Assembly (NCBI RefSeq): GCF_024721975.1
Contig: NZ_JANQBB010000004.1
Location: forward strand, 1-64,000
Source: Paenibacillus endoradicis
GTDB lineage: Bacteria; Bacillota; Bacilli; Paenibacillales; Paenibacillaceae
Direction of reading: 5' to 3'
Length of the DNA stretch: 64,000 bases
This document shows positions 20,711 to 29,803 of this stretch, one piece after another (position 1 is the stretch's first letter; each line of letters opens with the position of its first letter). The notes below the pieces were generated by a model. It did not search any database. It was not told where the DNA came from and saw nothing but the letters and a program-made list of their open reading frames with translations. The position numbers and the translations under genes are program-made.

Positions 20711-21877
20711 TTGTCAGAGCAACAACAATATATGTACTTTGATCATGCAGCAACATCATGGCCTAAGCCTGAATCCGTGATCCAAGCTGTCAGTCATGCT
20801 TTAATTAACGATAGTGCTAATCCTGGTCGGGGAAGTCATGCTATGGCAGTAAGAGCGAGTAGAATATTATTTAACGGAAGAAAGCAACTTGCAAAATTAT
20901 TTGGTATTAAAAACCCGAATGATATTGCATTTACTTATAATACGACTATGGCGCTGAATATGGCTATAAAAGGTTTTGTGAAAAGTGGAGATCATGTTAT
21001 CGCAACGTCAGTTGAACATAATTCAGTAAGAAGACCACTCTATGAGTTAGAACAAAACTATAATGTAGAAGTAACGTATATTGATGCTGATGAAGAGGGT
21101 CATATTAATATGAACCATTTAAAGCAAAGTTTCAAAGAAAACACGACGTTAATAGTTGTAAACCATAGTTCGAACTTGCTTGGAACGATAATGCCACTAG
21201 AGCAAATCAGTGAAATCGTACATAAGCATGGTGCGAAAATGTTAGTCGATGGGGCACAAAGTGTAGGGATAATACCAATCGATGTGACTACAATGGGGAT
21301 AGATATGTTAGCGTTCCCTGGTCATAAGGGGTTACTCGGTCCCCAGGGGACGGGAGGGCTTTACATCGCTCCTGACATAGATCTGAATCCACTTCTACAT
21401 GGTGGAACAGGAAGCCAGTCTGAAGTGCCATATCAGCCGTCAGTACGTCCTGACCGATATGAAGCTGGAACTCAGAATACTGCTGGAATAGCAGGACTTA
21501 CAGAAGGTGTAAAACATGTTCTTTCGGTAGGGGTAGAACAGATTTATATGCATGAATGGGAACTTACACAGCAATTATTAAGAGGGTTACAGGAACTCGA
21601 AGGAGTACATTGCTTAGGACCACAAATTGGCGAACCTCGAACAGGGATTGTAGCATTTAATATTCCTCATATTGATCCTTCGGAGTTGTCGTTCATTCTT
21701 GATCAGCATTATAACATCGCTGTACGTGCAGGTTTTCATTGTACGCCAACCGCACATCAAGTTGCGGGAACAAGTGAACGAGGAGCAGTACGAGCAAGTA
21801 TCGGATATAGTACAACAAAGGAACAAGTGGATGTATTTATCGGGGCTATTGAAGAGATAATAGCACAATACGAATAG
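20711..21877 (+). CDS. Cysteine desulfurase-type class V aminotransferase
   Basis: 388 aa from a TTG start at 20711 with GGAGGG eight bases upstream; longer in-frame starts lack such a site. It is a PLP enzyme of the NifS/SufS group. The N-terminus YFDHAATSWPKPESV is the DNAATT-like substrate region, the PLP Lys lies in AFPGHKGLLGPQGTG (about 205), and the active Cys would be in RAGFHCTP (about 344). It probably releases sulfur from cysteine for a nearby or general acceptor. No Suf scaffold gene is adjacent; the DUF3343 gene 1.5 kb away belongs to a family linked with Se/S carriage. Exact substrate is not known. Confidence 0.85.
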   Translation: MSEQQQYMYFDHAATSWPKPESVIQAVSHALINDSANPGRGSHAMAVRASRILFNGRKQLAKLFGIKNPNDIAFTYNTTMALNMAIKGFVKSGDHVIATSVEHNSVRRPLYELEQNYNVEVTYIDADEEGHINMNHLKQSFKENTTLIVVNHSSNLLGTIMPLEQISEIVHKHGAKMLVDGAQSVGIIPIDVTTMGIDMLAFPGHKGLLGPQGTGGLYIAPDIDLNPLLHGGTGSQSEVPYQPSVRPDRYEAGTQNTAGIAGLTEGVKHVLSVGVEQIYMHEWELTQQLLRGLQELEGVHCLGPQIGEPRTGIVAFNIPHIDPSELSFILDQHYNIAVRAGFHCTPTAHQVAGTSERGAVRASIGYSTTKEQVDVFIGAIEEIIAQYE

Positions 21878-21888
21878 CGGTAGATGTA

Positions 21889-22054
21889 GTTCAAAACAGT
21901 CACTTGTGATCACGATGTAACTCGCTGTAGGCTAGACGGCGGCGAATATGTCCCCCATCGAAAGCCTTCGTCTGCTCACGTACCAATAATGTGCGTTGTG
22001 CTACTCGTTTTCGCTGTGTGTCATCTTCTTGGGCTGACAAGTGAATGTTTTGAA
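21889..22054 (+). repeat. Structured intergenic element, copy A
   Basis: The ends TTCAAAACA-TCACTTGT and its inverse ACAAGTGA-TGTTTTGAA form a base stem. Conserved inner blocks are TTGTGATCACGATG near the left end and CATCTTCTTGGGCTGAC near the right end. The apical stem is ACGTAC / GTGCGT around the 7-nt loop CAATAAT. It lies directly after the cysteine desulfurase stop, with no separate terminator seen, and before the DUF4446 gene. Confidence 0.8.
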
Positions 22055-22153
22055 GCATTATTGGAAGCGGAAGTTCAAACACCTGCTTTTACAACATACA
22101 ATTTAAGAGAACAATTAATTATGCAGATATGAACATTAAGGGAGCGAAATGTA

Positions 22154-22633
22154 GTGGATTGGTTAACAGAGAATGTCGAAATTATTGTAATTGTTCTTAT
22201 AGCTATGGTGTTAATTCAATGGATCATGATGTTGAATCTAGGAGGTAAACTGAAAAAGCTAAGAAAATCATATTTACATATGATGGAGGGTGCAGGCGTA
22301 GAAAATTTGGAAGGCGTTATTCAATCGTTGCAAGAAGAACAAAAACTACAAACTGCTGAAATAGAAAATGCAGCTCTACGAATGGCAAAAGTAGAGGCGA
22401 AAATGCCACAACTAAAAAGTAATATAGCAATAAAACGATATAATGCTTTTTCAAATATAGGTAGTGATATGAGTTTCTCCGTTGCGATTACGAATGATAA
22501 TAAAGATGGAATAGTGTTAACGAGTATTCATAGTCGTGAGGGAGCCTATATATATGGCAAGCCAGTAGATAAGGGGACTTCACAATACTCATTAACACCG
22601 GAAGAGCAAGAAGTTATTAATGCAGCCAAGTAG
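22154..22633 (+). CDS. DUF4446 family protein
   Basis: 159 aa, GTG start after AGGGAGCG. One N-terminal membrane segment (IIVIVLIAMVLIQWIMML, about 8-27) is followed by a coiled-coil-like region (GKLKKLRKSYLHMMEG... LQEEQKLQTAEIENAALRMAKVEAK). The conserved C-terminal block is KRYNAFSNIGSDMSFSVAITNDNKDGIVLTSIHSREGAYIYGKPV. This family is commonly found next to parB in Bacillales and Clostridia; its function is unknown. It converges with yyaC, ending one base before that gene's stop. Confidence 0.88.
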   Translation: MDWLTENVEIIVIVLIAMVLIQWIMMLNLGGKLKKLRKSYLHMMEGAGVENLEGVIQSLQEEQKLQTAEIENAALRMAKVEAKMPQLKSNIAIKRYNAFSNIGSDMSFSVAITNDNKDGIVLTSIHSREGAYIYGKPVDKGTSQYSLTPEEQEVINAAK

Positions 22634-22634
22634 T

Positions 22635-23234
22635 CTATAAATTGAACTCTGTTAGTTTCAAGTCTTGATCATCTTCTGAATTATTACGATAGCGTTTGGC
22701 AATAGCATGATACAAACATTGAGCAATAATATCAGCCATTGACATGACAAGATGAAGCCGAGTATTTTGCAATACGAAATACTCCATAAATCCACCGACG
22801 TTCACTACACCTGTAATATGCATATTGCCAACAGGAGGCAGTTCTTTATTAACTCCAGCTCCAGGTCTGACAGGACCTAGATTGGCCTGAATAAAGCCTA
22901 CACTCGATGCTTGACCTAGACATGCATCGATTCCGATGACGAAAGGATTACGATAGCTGTTTTTGATAGTATCCATCGTCTGTTGTAAGTTAAGTGCATG
23001 CACAGGTTCGGCTATTGAACCGTATACATGCATAAGGGTAGAACGATATTTTGTTAAATGAGTACCAACTAGTGGTCCCAAACAATCTCCCGTTGAACGA
23101 TCCGTCCCTATACATACAATAACAATTTCTTGCCCGGAGGAAGCATATTGTAGTAGATTAAGCAATTCTTGTTGCAATACGCTACGTATCAATGGGGAGT
23201 TATGCGATATTTTTACTGATGAGTTATTAGACAT
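22635..23234 (-). CDS. yyaC: Spore protein YyaC (GPR-like fold)
   Basis: 199 aa. Motifs IVIVCIGTDRSTGDCLGPLVGTHL (about 38-61) and NPFVIGIDACLGQ match the YyaC family, a sporulation-associated relative of the germination protease GPR and hydrogenase maturation proteases. In B. subtilis yyaC is near the origin and induced during sporulation. Its target is not known. Its presence supports an endospore-forming host. The start is preceded by GGAAACTTACAAGAAAC, a modest ribosome site. It converges with the DUF4446 gene. Confidence 0.85.
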   Translation of the reverse strand: MSNNSSVKISHNSPLIRSVLQQELLNLLQYASSGQEIVIVCIGTDRSTGDCLGPLVGTHLTKYRSTLMHVYGSIAEPVHALNLQQTMDTIKNSYRNPFVIGIDACLGQASSVGFIQANLGPVRPGAGVNKELPPVGNMHITGVVNVGGFMEYFVLQNTRLHLVMSMADIIAQCLYHAIAKRYRNNSEDDQDLKLTEFNL

Positions 23235-23344
23235 TGTTTCTTGTAAGTTTCCTTTCTTGAAACAAAATATATAATACTAGTATGTAGAGAAAATAAGGGA
23301 TTTATACTTGTACTAGAGGATTACGAAAGGGGATCATCGGCATC

Positions 23345-23602
23345 GTGGTAGAAAATAACCTATTATTAATCGCTTTTGATTCTACACAACAAGCATTACG
23401 TGCGGAAATGTTACTAGAATACGCTGATATAGAAATCGATATTTGTCCTACACCGAAGGAAATTACTGCAGGATGCGCACTTTCTATTCATTTTCCGTTA
23501 GAGAATTTGAATACGGTACAGCAAATTATTGTCCAAGAGAACGTAGAAGTTAGAGGGATATTTGAGAAAAACGCTCATGATTATAGGTTAATTTCTTCTT
23601 AG
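23345..23602 (+). CDS. DUF3343 family small protein
   Basis: 85 aa, GTG start after AAAGGGGATCAT. The protein reads LLIAFDSTQQALRAEMLLEY, then DIEIDICPTPKEITAGCALSIHF. This matches the DUF3343 family, sometimes annotated as putative Se/S carrier-like because of its TusA-like size and conserved Cys. The conserved ITAGCALSI with one Cys is present. It sits 23 bp before the mscS gene and is likely co-transcribed with it. The actual role is unknown. Confidence 0.8.
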   Translation: MVENNLLLIAFDSTQQALRAEMLLEYADIEIDICPTPKEITAGCALSIHFPLENLNTVQQIIVQENVEVRGIFEKNAHDYRLISS

Positions 23603-23625
23603 ATTGCTTAAGATGGTGGTGTGAA

Positions 23626-24456
23626 ATGGACATGGAAAAATTGTATGATGATACATTGGGTATGCTAATTGATGATCCATTTTGGAGTAGTATAGTGTTA
23701 GGGTTACTTCGAATCATTCTAATAATTGTCATGGGCAGAATGCTCGTATGGCTAGTTCATAAATCTATAAATCGTGTAGTTATAGATAAAATGAGTGTGA
23801 AGCATCCAAATCAACGTCGTAGAATATTAACAGTAAGCAAATTGCTCAAAAACACAGTATCTTATATTACTTATTTTATTATGGGATTGCTTGTGTTATC
23901 AGAACTAGGTATACCAATAGCACCGTTAATAGGAGGTGCTGGAATTGTTGGTATAGCTATCGGTTTTGGTGCGCAAAGTTTGGTCAAAGATGTAATTACA
24001 GGTTACTTTATTGTGCTGGAGGATCAATTTGCGGTAGGGGATACTATTTCTACAGGTAAATTCAAAGGTAAAGTAGAAGTGATAGGTATGCGTACCACTA
24101 GATTAATTAATGAGAGTGGCGAAGTTCATATTGTACCAAATAACTTAATCAACGAAATTACTAATTTCTCAATGCATGCGGGTAACGTGAAGCTTGATAT
24201 TCCTATAGAGTATAATGGGAACTTGCATCATATTATGCAAGTTGTGAAACAATGTGCAGACAATCTTGTACATGAGCGGATGATTGGAACGCCCAATGTG
24301 CTTGGTTTGCAACAGTTTAGTAAAGATGAAATCGTAATGCGCATCGAGGTGCAGTGTGTAGCCACGTATGAAGAAGAATTACTACGATATATGAATGAGC
24401 AATTTAAGTTAATGTTGGAACAAGAGCAGCTTCAAATGAAGCAAATTGACTCTTAA
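23626..24456 (+). CDS. Small-conductance mechanosensitive channel, MscS family
   Basis: 276 aa. MscS channels open under membrane tension to release solutes. Two or three N-terminal membrane segments (SIVLGLLRIILIIVMGRMLVWLV; SYITYFIMGLLVLSELGIPIAPL) precede the pore-lining TM3 GGAGIVGIAIGFGAQSLVKDVITGYFIVLEDQFAVGD (about 104-140). The cytoplasmic beta domain has VEVIGMRTTRLINESGEVHIVPNNLI. It is close to the one found beside DUF951 (yyzM) in B. subtilis, where the order is mscS-yyzM-ychF; ychF is missing here. Confidence 0.92.
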   Translation: MDMEKLYDDTLGMLIDDPFWSSIVLGLLRIILIIVMGRMLVWLVHKSINRVVIDKMSVKHPNQRRRILTVSKLLKNTVSYITYFIMGLLVLSELGIPIAPLIGGAGIVGIAIGFGAQSLVKDVITGYFIVLEDQFAVGDTISTGKFKGKVEVIGMRTTRLINESGEVHIVPNNLINEITNFSMHAGNVKLDIPIEYNGNLHHIMQVVKQCADNLVHERMIGTPNVLGLQQFSKDEIVMRIEVQCVATYEEELLRYMNEQFKLMLEQEQLQMKQIDS

Positions 24457-24474
24457 AAAAGGGGAGGGATTACA

Positions 24475-24675
24475 ATGGAGCGAAAGCAATTTCAACTTGG
24501 GGATATCGTTCTTATGAAGAAAGTACATCCCTGTGGATCAAGTGAAATGGAAGTTATCCGTATGGGAATGGATATCCGTATGAAATGTGTAGGTTGTGGA
24601 CATAGCATTCTAATCCCTCGTGCAAAATTCGAGAAAAATATGCGTAAAGTTGTGAGACCTGCTAATACGGACTAA
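24475..24675 (+). CDS. DUF951 family protein (YyzM-like)
   Basis: 66 aa, ATG after GGGGAGGG. The sequence FQLGDIVLMKKVHPCGSSEM then RMGMDIRMKCVGCGHSILIPRAKFEKNMRKVV has the conserved HPCG and CVGCGH cysteines that probably bind zinc. This tiny protein is conserved beside mscS and the rpsF operon in many Firmicutes. Its function is unknown, though an RNA- or DNA-binding role is often supposed. A 54-bp palindrome follows. Confidence 0.9.
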   Translation: MERKQFQLGDIVLMKKVHPCGSSEMEVIRMGMDIRMKCVGCGHSILIPRAKFEKNMRKVVRPANTD

Positions 24676-24753
24676 TATCTGTTGTCTTTACGTATAGTGT
24701 GCTAATTTTATGAAATCTAGTTATAACGATTTCTAGCTTAACGAAAGTTGAAT

Positions 24754-24807
24754 TAAGATAACGAAATGAGCCACTCCAATATTGGAGTGGCTCATTTCGT
24801 TATCTTA
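24754..24807. terminator. Perfect 54-bp palindrome, bidirectional terminator
   Basis: The two 27-base arms (24754-24780, 24781-24807) are exact reverse complements with no spacer; the centre is CCAATATTGG. It lies between the rightward DUF951 gene and the leftward copper amine oxidase-like gene, so it likely ends both transcripts, though the T tracts are poor. Confidence 0.75.
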
Positions 24808-24857
24808 TGGGAGTGTAATTTCACTTGGTTATAAGTATAGATTAAGTGTTTAACCTA

Positions 24858-25634
24858 CTATGGATTCAAGTATGTGAAGAAAATATCTTCAATCATCCAT
24901 TTATCTTCGATATACCTTAGCATAATTCTTCGCTCGACATACATACCGCCAGCATCCTTTGGTACTTCGATTTGATCAAGATAACCATGACCTTCGCCAG
25001 TATAGAAGTAGCTACTAGCTTTTACTGTAAATTGGTGTTTAGACTTTAAACCTGCTTGTTGAATTATTTTATTGATGAAGGTATCGGTGAAATAAGGTTT
25101 GAAATGAGTTCTGATCTGTTTGTAAGCCGAAAGATTTGTTGCTGCATTTGCTTCTTTAATTAAAGTATTGATTCTTTGTTCAGATATTTCAGGAACCTCA
25201 ATTTTAGATTTGGTAGATATAATAACTTTTCTATTATCTAAAGTCACTGTAGCAATTCCCGTTTTTTGTTCCCAATTAACAGTTGCTCCGATGGTCTGAC
25301 TAATAAATCTTATTGGTACGAACGTAACACCTTGATCAATTTGAGGACGAGTATCAAGAGTGATACTTTCACCGTTAACCGTAACATAATTCGAATTTGT
25401 CGGTAGAACAATCTCAATATTACCTTTGTTCATCGTTACGGTTCTAGTCTGTTGAGCCCACTTCACATTAACATCTAGTGCTTCAGAAACAACGCGTAAT
25501 GGAATTAATGTAGATCCACGTACAAGTTTTCCGTCTACATGGATATTATCTGATTGTGCAAAAGTTTGGTTTGGCAGAAACGGTTGTAACAATAATATAG
25601 CTGCCAATAATGCGACTATAGATTTCTTCATCAT
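24858..25634 (-). CDS. Secreted protein with copper amine oxidase N-terminal-like domains
   Basis: 258 aa from the ATG at 25634 (GAGGAG upstream); a longer reading frame exists but would put the signal peptide inside. MMKKSIVALLAAILLLQPFLPNQTFAQS is a signal peptide. Two stalk-like repeats follow: DGKLVRGSTLIPLRVVSEALDVNVKWAQQTRTVTM, and DTRPQIDQGVTFVPIRFISQTIGATVNWEQKTGIATV. Such domains are common in secreted Paenibacillus proteins and are thought to bind wall or surface material, not to be enzymes. The C-terminal 90 residues resemble a conserved extracytoplasmic domain of unknown role (YFYTGEGHGYLDQIEVP). Probably co-transcribed after the lipoprotein gene upstream. Confidence 0.8.
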   Translation of the reverse strand: MMKKSIVALLAAILLLQPFLPNQTFAQSDNIHVDGKLVRGSTLIPLRVVSEALDVNVKWAQQTRTVTMNKGNIEIVLPTNSNYVTVNGESITLDTRPQIDQGVTFVPIRFISQTIGATVNWEQKTGIATVTLDNRKVIISTKSKIEVPEISEQRINTLIKEANAATNLSAYKQIRTHFKPYFTDTFINKIIQQAGLKSKHQFTVKASSYFYTGEGHGYLDQIEVPKDAGGMYVERRIMLRYIEDKWMIEDIFFTYLNP

Positions 25635-25666
25635 GATGTACTCCTCTGAGTTATCTAGTTTTATTA

Positions 25667-26050
25667 TTACTGTACACGCGGTATGACACGAATAATAGAA
25701 TCGTTTACGTTTACTCCAATAGCTTCCCATTGGCTGGATGCATTTCTTTCGTAATGAACCGTAATCGTATGTTTAGCTTCAGATCTCCAGTTTATATCAC
25801 CTACAAAAGCAGTTATCTCTGCATCAAGTTTCTTTTTCTCTCTATTTAACTTTATGTCCATTTCTTCTATAGACAGAGATGTTAGCTGGAACTTTTCATT
25901 GTTCGTCACTTTTTCACCGATAATAATGTTTTCAGTAAACGACTTCGTATCTTGTAGTATCTGGTCTTCAGTAGGTTCAGTTGATGAATGACCACATGCT
26001 ACTAAAAATAGTAGTAGAAAAAGAATTAGAGAATAAGTTACTTTATTCAT
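25667..26050 (-). CDS. Small lipoprotein of unknown function
   Basis: 127 aa from the ATG at 26050, which follows AAGGGGAAC; a longer frame to 26077 lacks a site. MNKVTYSLILFLLLFLVACG is a lipoprotein signal with lipobox LVAC. The mature part is mixed charged and predicted beta-rich (AFVGDINWRSEAKHTITVHYERNASSQWEAIGVNVN). I recognise no family. It lies 32 bp before the copper amine oxidase-like gene and the two may form an extracytoplasmic pair. Confidence 0.7.
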   Translation of the reverse strand: MNKVTYSLILFLLLFLVACGHSSTEPTEDQILQDTKSFTENIIIGEKVTNNEKFQLTSLSIEEMDIKLNREKKKLDAEITAFVGDINWRSEAKHTITVHYERNASSQWEAIGVNVNDSIIRVIPRVQ

Positions 26051-26242
26051 ATATATGTTCCCCTTATACTCTCGCAATTTATTATTAATATTTAAGTTAG
26101 CATCCTTTACTACATAATAAACGCGTAAGAGCTAAGTATTGTTGCAAATATTGATATGATATTTCGTTATTAAAGAGATAGCTGTATTTCCTATAATTAT
26201 GCTATCATTATTGGTACCAATAATAGTAAGTGAGGTTTAGCT

Positions 26243-26725
26243 ATGGAGTATAAAACCAATGTAATGCGAATTCTCGATCAACGAAAAATACACTACAATC
26301 ATTATACTTACGCTGATACGGATGCTATTAGTGGTATAGAGGTAGCTGGAATATTAGGTGAAAATCCTGCTCAAGTATTTAAGACATTAGTAACGACAGG
26401 TAAGTCGAAACGTAATTATGTATTTATGATTCCTGTTGCTGAAGAACTCGATCTAAAGAAGGCTGCTGTAAGTGTTGGAGAGAAATCAATTGAGATGTTA
26501 AAGTCGAAAGATTTGTTGCCTCTAACAGGCTATGTACATGGGGGGTGCTCTCCAATTGGGATGAAGAAGCGATTGCTGACTGTTATTGATGCTTCTGCTA
26601 ATCAGTTTAAAACCATTATATGTAGTGCAGGAAAAATTGGATATCAAGTTGAGCTCTCAATTACTAATCTATCCGAAATCATTCAGATGGAGCTAGCTGA
26701 GATTACAGTTATTCATAATGAGTAA
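26243..26725 (+). CDS. ybaK: Cys-tRNA(Pro)/aminoacyl-tRNA deacylase, YbaK type
   Basis: 160 aa. YbaK-type proteins hydrolyse mischarged Cys-tRNA(Pro) in trans. The N-terminus TNVMRILDQRKIHYNHYTYADTDAISGIEVAGILGENPAQVFKTLV and the signature GGCSPIGMKKRL (about 100-111) with ICSAGKIGYQVEL are typical. It is monocistronic: a gap precedes it, GTGAGG lies before the ATG, and a strong terminator follows. Confidence 0.92.
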   Translation: MEYKTNVMRILDQRKIHYNHYTYADTDAISGIEVAGILGENPAQVFKTLVTTGKSKRNYVFMIPVAEELDLKKAAVSVGEKSIEMLKSKDLLPLTGYVHGGCSPIGMKKRLLTVIDASANQFKTIICSAGKIGYQVELSITNLSEIIQMELAEITVIHNE

Positions 26726-26730
26726 CCTAT

Positions 26731-26793
26731 ATATAAATAAAAAGTCGCGGGAAATGATCTAAACAGTTGATCTCCCGCGACTTTTTATTTATA
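26731..26793. terminator. Strong terminator after ybaK
   Basis: ATAAATAAAAAGTCGCGGGA pairs with TCCCGCGACTTTTTATTTAT, with ATGATC/GATCT also able to pair inside and a short AACAG loop. The stem is long, and the T run serves the rightward direction. Confidence 0.92.
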
Positions 26794-26986
26794 TAAGACG
26801 ATGACAGAGGCCTAATTTCAATTAGTATAAGTTGTCTATGTGAATCTATAAGAGATCATTGAAGAGAGAATGTTAGCCATTATATTTATTTCAAGATATT
26901 GTTAATATATCGTTGAATGTCAAATATTACAGTCTTATAATTAACGATATGTAGTGAATATCCAAGAGAAAAGGGGTTCAAGTACA

Positions 26987-27910
26987 TTGACGACTATACT
27001 GGTAATAACTGGAATTGTTTGTCATCTAATTATCTATTATACATACCGAAATCAAGGAAAGTATCGGGAAGGTATGCTATTTGCTGTATTGTTACCAGAG
27101 AGTGCGTTGTTAGATCCAGAGATTCAACATATTCAGCAGCAATACAGTAAAAAAATGAAGGTTAGTAATCGGTGGATGATAGCTTCATACATACCGCTTA
27201 TTGCGTTGCACTCATGGACTACATTTCAACTCCTCTATTACATATGGTGGTTAATTGTTATAATATTCTGGTTAACGAAACCTTTTCGTCAATCGTTGCA
27301 AGCAACAATGGCACTAAAGGAAGAACATGAATGGTATGTTAAACCTAAGCAAGAAGTTAATGGTCAGTTAGTTGATGATGATGGTGATGAGTATTGGAGT
27401 AATGGATTTACTTATCATAATACTAATGATCGTCGCGTACTCGTTCCCAAACGAATTGGCATTGGTGAAACTATTAATACAGCTACTCGAACTGGTAAAA
27501 TTATTATGCGTAGCACAATCAGTATTACACTGCTTAGTTTTATTTTTATTTCTTTTATGCTGATTCGCTCAGAATTCAATTCTCCAATATTAGAAATATT
27601 AGAGGGTGATACGATAGCGATTAACTATCCTATGTATTCCACAAACATGTTTGTAGAGGATATTGTAGATATCTCGCTAGTAAATGATTACCCTAAAGTT
27701 AAGAAAATAAATGGAGAAGCAACAAAGAATTTTTTAAGAGGACAATTTAATTCAAGTGATCTAGGGAAAATTAAAATGTACATTTTCAAAAACAATCCAC
27801 CTTATATTGAAATTCAATTGAAAAGTGGATATGTTTTTTATAATGATCAAGATCCAGAGATGACTAAGCAATGGTACGAAGAACTGCTATTATTACATAA
27901 CTCAAGTTAA
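26987..27910 (+). CDS. Membrane protein with DUF5808 region
   Basis: 307 aa from a TTG at 26987 (GAAAAGGGG upstream); an in-frame GTG at 26954 is the alternative. Membrane segments are seen at the N-terminus (TTILVITGIVCHLIIYYTY), at LIALHSWTTFQLLYYIWWLIVIIFWL and at ISITLLSFIFISFMLI. Between the second and third lies DEYWSNGFTYHNTNDRRVLVPKRIGIGETINTA, which matches the DUF5808 pattern. The C-terminal 90 residues look like a small beta domain similar to bacterial PH-like modules (YIEIQLKSGYVFYNDQDPEMTKQWYEELL). Function unknown. Base composition is slightly more AT-rich than neighbours. Confidence 0.75.
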   Translation: MTTILVITGIVCHLIIYYTYRNQGKYREGMLFAVLLPESALLDPEIQHIQQQYSKKMKVSNRWMIASYIPLIALHSWTTFQLLYYIWWLIVIIFWLTKPFRQSLQATMALKEEHEWYVKPKQEVNGQLVDDDGDEYWSNGFTYHNTNDRRVLVPKRIGIGETINTATRTGKIIMRSTISITLLSFIFISFMLIRSEFNSPILEILEGDTIAINYPMYSTNMFVEDIVDISLVNDYPKVKKINGEATKNFLRGQFNSSDLGKIKMYIFKNNPPYIEIQLKSGYVFYNDQDPEMTKQWYEELLLLHNSS

Positions 27911-28018
27911 ATGAAGTTGATTTTTACTAGAAATATTAAGTGATAGCTTGTCTTTATATATGGTAATATCGTAATTAGTACTAACTCTTTTATAATGTGA
28001 ATTGGAGGTGTCAACATC

Positions 28019-29179
28019 GTGAGTGAACAAACGCGAGTTGATGGATATTTTGGTGAATTTGGTGGTAGTTTTGTTCCTCCAGAATTACAAGAAGTAATGG
28101 ATTACTTATCAGAGCAATTTTATCATTTTAAAGATGATCCCGATTTTAACGAAGAGCTTCAGTATTATTTAAAAGAATATGTAGGTCGTGAAAATCCACT
28201 TACATATGTTGATCGTTTGACTAAAGAGTGGGGTGGCGCAAAAATATATTTGAAGCGCGAGGATTTGAACCACACTGGAGCACATAAAATAAACAATGTC
28301 GTTGGACAGATTCTACTTGCTAAACGTATGGGTGCAAAGCGTGTTATTGCTGAGACTGGTGCAGGGCAGCATGGTGTTGCTACAGCGACAGCGTGTGCGA
28401 TGTTCGATATGGAATGTATTATCTATATGGGCGCAGAGGATACGCGTAGACAAGCATTAAATGTATTCCGTATGGAATTATTAGGAGCAACAGTGGTGCC
28501 GGTAGAAGCGGGACAAGGCCGTTTGAAGGACGCTGTTGATGCTGCACTAGGTGATCTTGTTGAAAATTATAGCAATACCTTCTATTTACTTGGTTCTGCA
28601 GTAGGACCACATCCATTCCCAACGATGGTAAAGCATTTCCAATCCATTATTAGTGAGGAATCTAAACGTCAAATTCTTGAAAAAGAAGGTCGACTTCCAG
28701 ATGCCGTTATCGCATGTGTAGGTGGAGGTTCTAATGCAATTGGAGCGTTCGCTCATTATATCGATGAGCCTTCTGTTCGACTTATTGGAGTGGAACCAGA
28801 TCAAGCACCATCGTTAACAGAAGGTGTACCAAGCATACTACATGGCTTCAAATGTCTAGTATTGCTTGATGAAGAGGGAAACCCGAAACCAACATATTCT
28901 ATAGCTGCAGGTCTTGATTATCCAGGTATCGGACCAGAGCATAGCCATCTGAAGGTAAGTGGACGTGCTGAGTATGTAACAATTTCTAATGAGGAAGTAT
29001 TAGCAGCCTTCCAAGAGTTATCTCGTACAGAAGGAATTATTCCTGCATTAGAAAGTGCACATGCTGTAGCTTATGCTAAAAAACTTGCGCCAACGATGAG
29101 CCAAGATGAAATCATTATCGTGAACCTTTCTGGTCGTGGTGATAAAGACGTTGAGCAAGTGTTCAAAATGCTGAAGTAA
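28019..29179 (+). CDS. trpB: Tryptophan synthase beta chain
   Basis: 386 aa. TrpB joins indole and serine to make tryptophan with PLP. The PLP lysine is in [13 protein letters not shown] (K90); [28 protein letters not shown] (the glycine-rich phosphate loop) and [13 protein letters not shown] are diagnostic. The start GTG follows TTGGAGGTG. No other trp gene is near, so it is an orphan copy in this window; whether a second trpB sits in a trp operon cannot be seen here. Confidence 0.97.
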   Translation: MSEQTRVDGYFGEFGGSFVPPELQEVMDYLSEQFYHFKDDPDFNEELQYYLKEYVGRENPLTYVDRLTKEWGGAKIYLKREDLNHTGAHKINNVVGQILLAKRMGAKRVIAETGAGQHGVATATACAMFDMECIIYMGAEDTRRQALNVFRMELLGATVVPVEAGQGRLKDAVDAALGDLVENYSNTFYLLGSAVGPHPFPTMVKHFQSIISEESKRQILEKEGRLPDAVIACVGGGSNAIGAFAHYIDEPSVRLIGVEPDQAPSLTEGVPSILHGFKCLVLLDEEGNPKPTYSIAAGLDYPGIGPEHSHLKVSGRAEYVTISNEEVLAAFQELSRTEGIIPALESAHAVAYAKKLAPTMSQDEIIIVNLSGRGDKDVEQVFKMLK

Positions 29180-29199
29180 TATTTCTCTATAATAGAAGT

Positions 29200-29225
29200 A
29201 GTTCATAAAGCCCGCTTTTTGAACT
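29200..29225. repeat. Solo end-palindrome of the intergenic element family
   Basis: AGTTCATAAAGC, CC, GCTTTTTGAACT: an inverted repeat with one mismatch. It equals the two ends of element D3 joined without an interior. It lies 20 bp after the trpB stop. Confidence 0.7.
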
Positions 29226-29236
29226 TGCAGTAAAAA

Positions 29237-29284
29237 GAGAACGACCCTGCCTCTAAGAGAATCTTAGCGATAGGGTCGTTCTTT
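29237..29284 (+). terminator. Terminator after trpB
   Basis: AGAACGACCCT pairs with AGGGTCGTTCT, with an inner CTAAGA/TCTTAG stem, followed by TTT. It ends trpB transcription. Confidence 0.88.
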
Positions 29285-29659
29285 TCGTGACGGCTAATGA
29301 TAATGTTGTTACACTTCATCTTCTGTAAGAAAAGAAAATTACACAAGTAAGAACAAACTCAGCGTAGGCTAAGCGGCTATTCCACTAATCGTAATGACCA
29401 TTATTGCGTGGGCAATAATGGAATCCTTCCCTTGCTACATTTAGCGAGTTGAAAAGCTTTTATTCCTTGCACTTATTAAGTCCAATGGAACCACACCTCT
29501 CTTCACCGTCGATAATAATATGTGCACAATGATAAATTAATATACATGATCATGAAAAAAAGTTTACTCAGCAATAAATTATAAGTGCAAGTTCGCAACA
29601 TATTCGATGTCGGGTATGCTTCCTGCATTAATTCGTTATCAAAGTCCGCGTTTTGAACT
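29285..29659. repeat. Degraded intergenic element(s), copy B, upstream of rpsF
   Basis: No gene is supported in this stretch. Its right end (TTCGTTATCAAAGTCCGC then TTTTGAACTACCT) is nearly identical to the right end of D3 near 49636-49668. The middle holds CCATTATTG / CAATAATGG (29398-29421) and blocks reminiscent of other copies (GCGTAGGCTAAGCGGC). The left end is not recognisable. It stops about 40 bp before the rpsF promoter. Confidence 0.6.
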
Positions 29660-29702
29660 ACCTCTATAATAAGTGGTGTATATTAACAACGCCATGCTCA
29701 TC

Positions 29703-29731
29703 TTGTATTTGCCTATAACATTTGTTATACT
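29703..29731 (+). promoter_or_regulatory. rpsF-ssb promoter
   Basis: TTGTAT (29703-29708) and TATACT (29726-29731) with 17-bp spacing, about 75 bp before rpsF. It is the best sigma-A match upstream. Confidence 0.75.
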
Positions 29732-29732
29732 A

Positions 29733-29800
29733 AGCAGATGCGAGTACACACTCGCTCCTTGCTCTATTTATAGGGCCGTTAGTCCAAAGGGAGGTGAAAT
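29733..29800 (+). promoter_or_regulatory. Possible S6:S18 autoregulatory leader of rpsF
   Basis: The leader folds as AGCA, GCGAGT, ACAC loop, ACTCGC, TGCT (29733-29763), with an internal loop, followed by AGGGCCGTTAG and the GGGAGGTG ribosome site. Many bacterial rpsF leaders bind S6:S18 through a stem with a conserved CCG; the CCG at 29776-29778 is compatible. Assignment is by position and general form only. Confidence 0.4.
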
Positions 29801-29803
29801 AAA

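Noticed and set aside
29285..29400. A second promoter or gene after trpB
   Set aside because: No ribosome site or coding pattern; the stretch looks like degraded repeat sequence.
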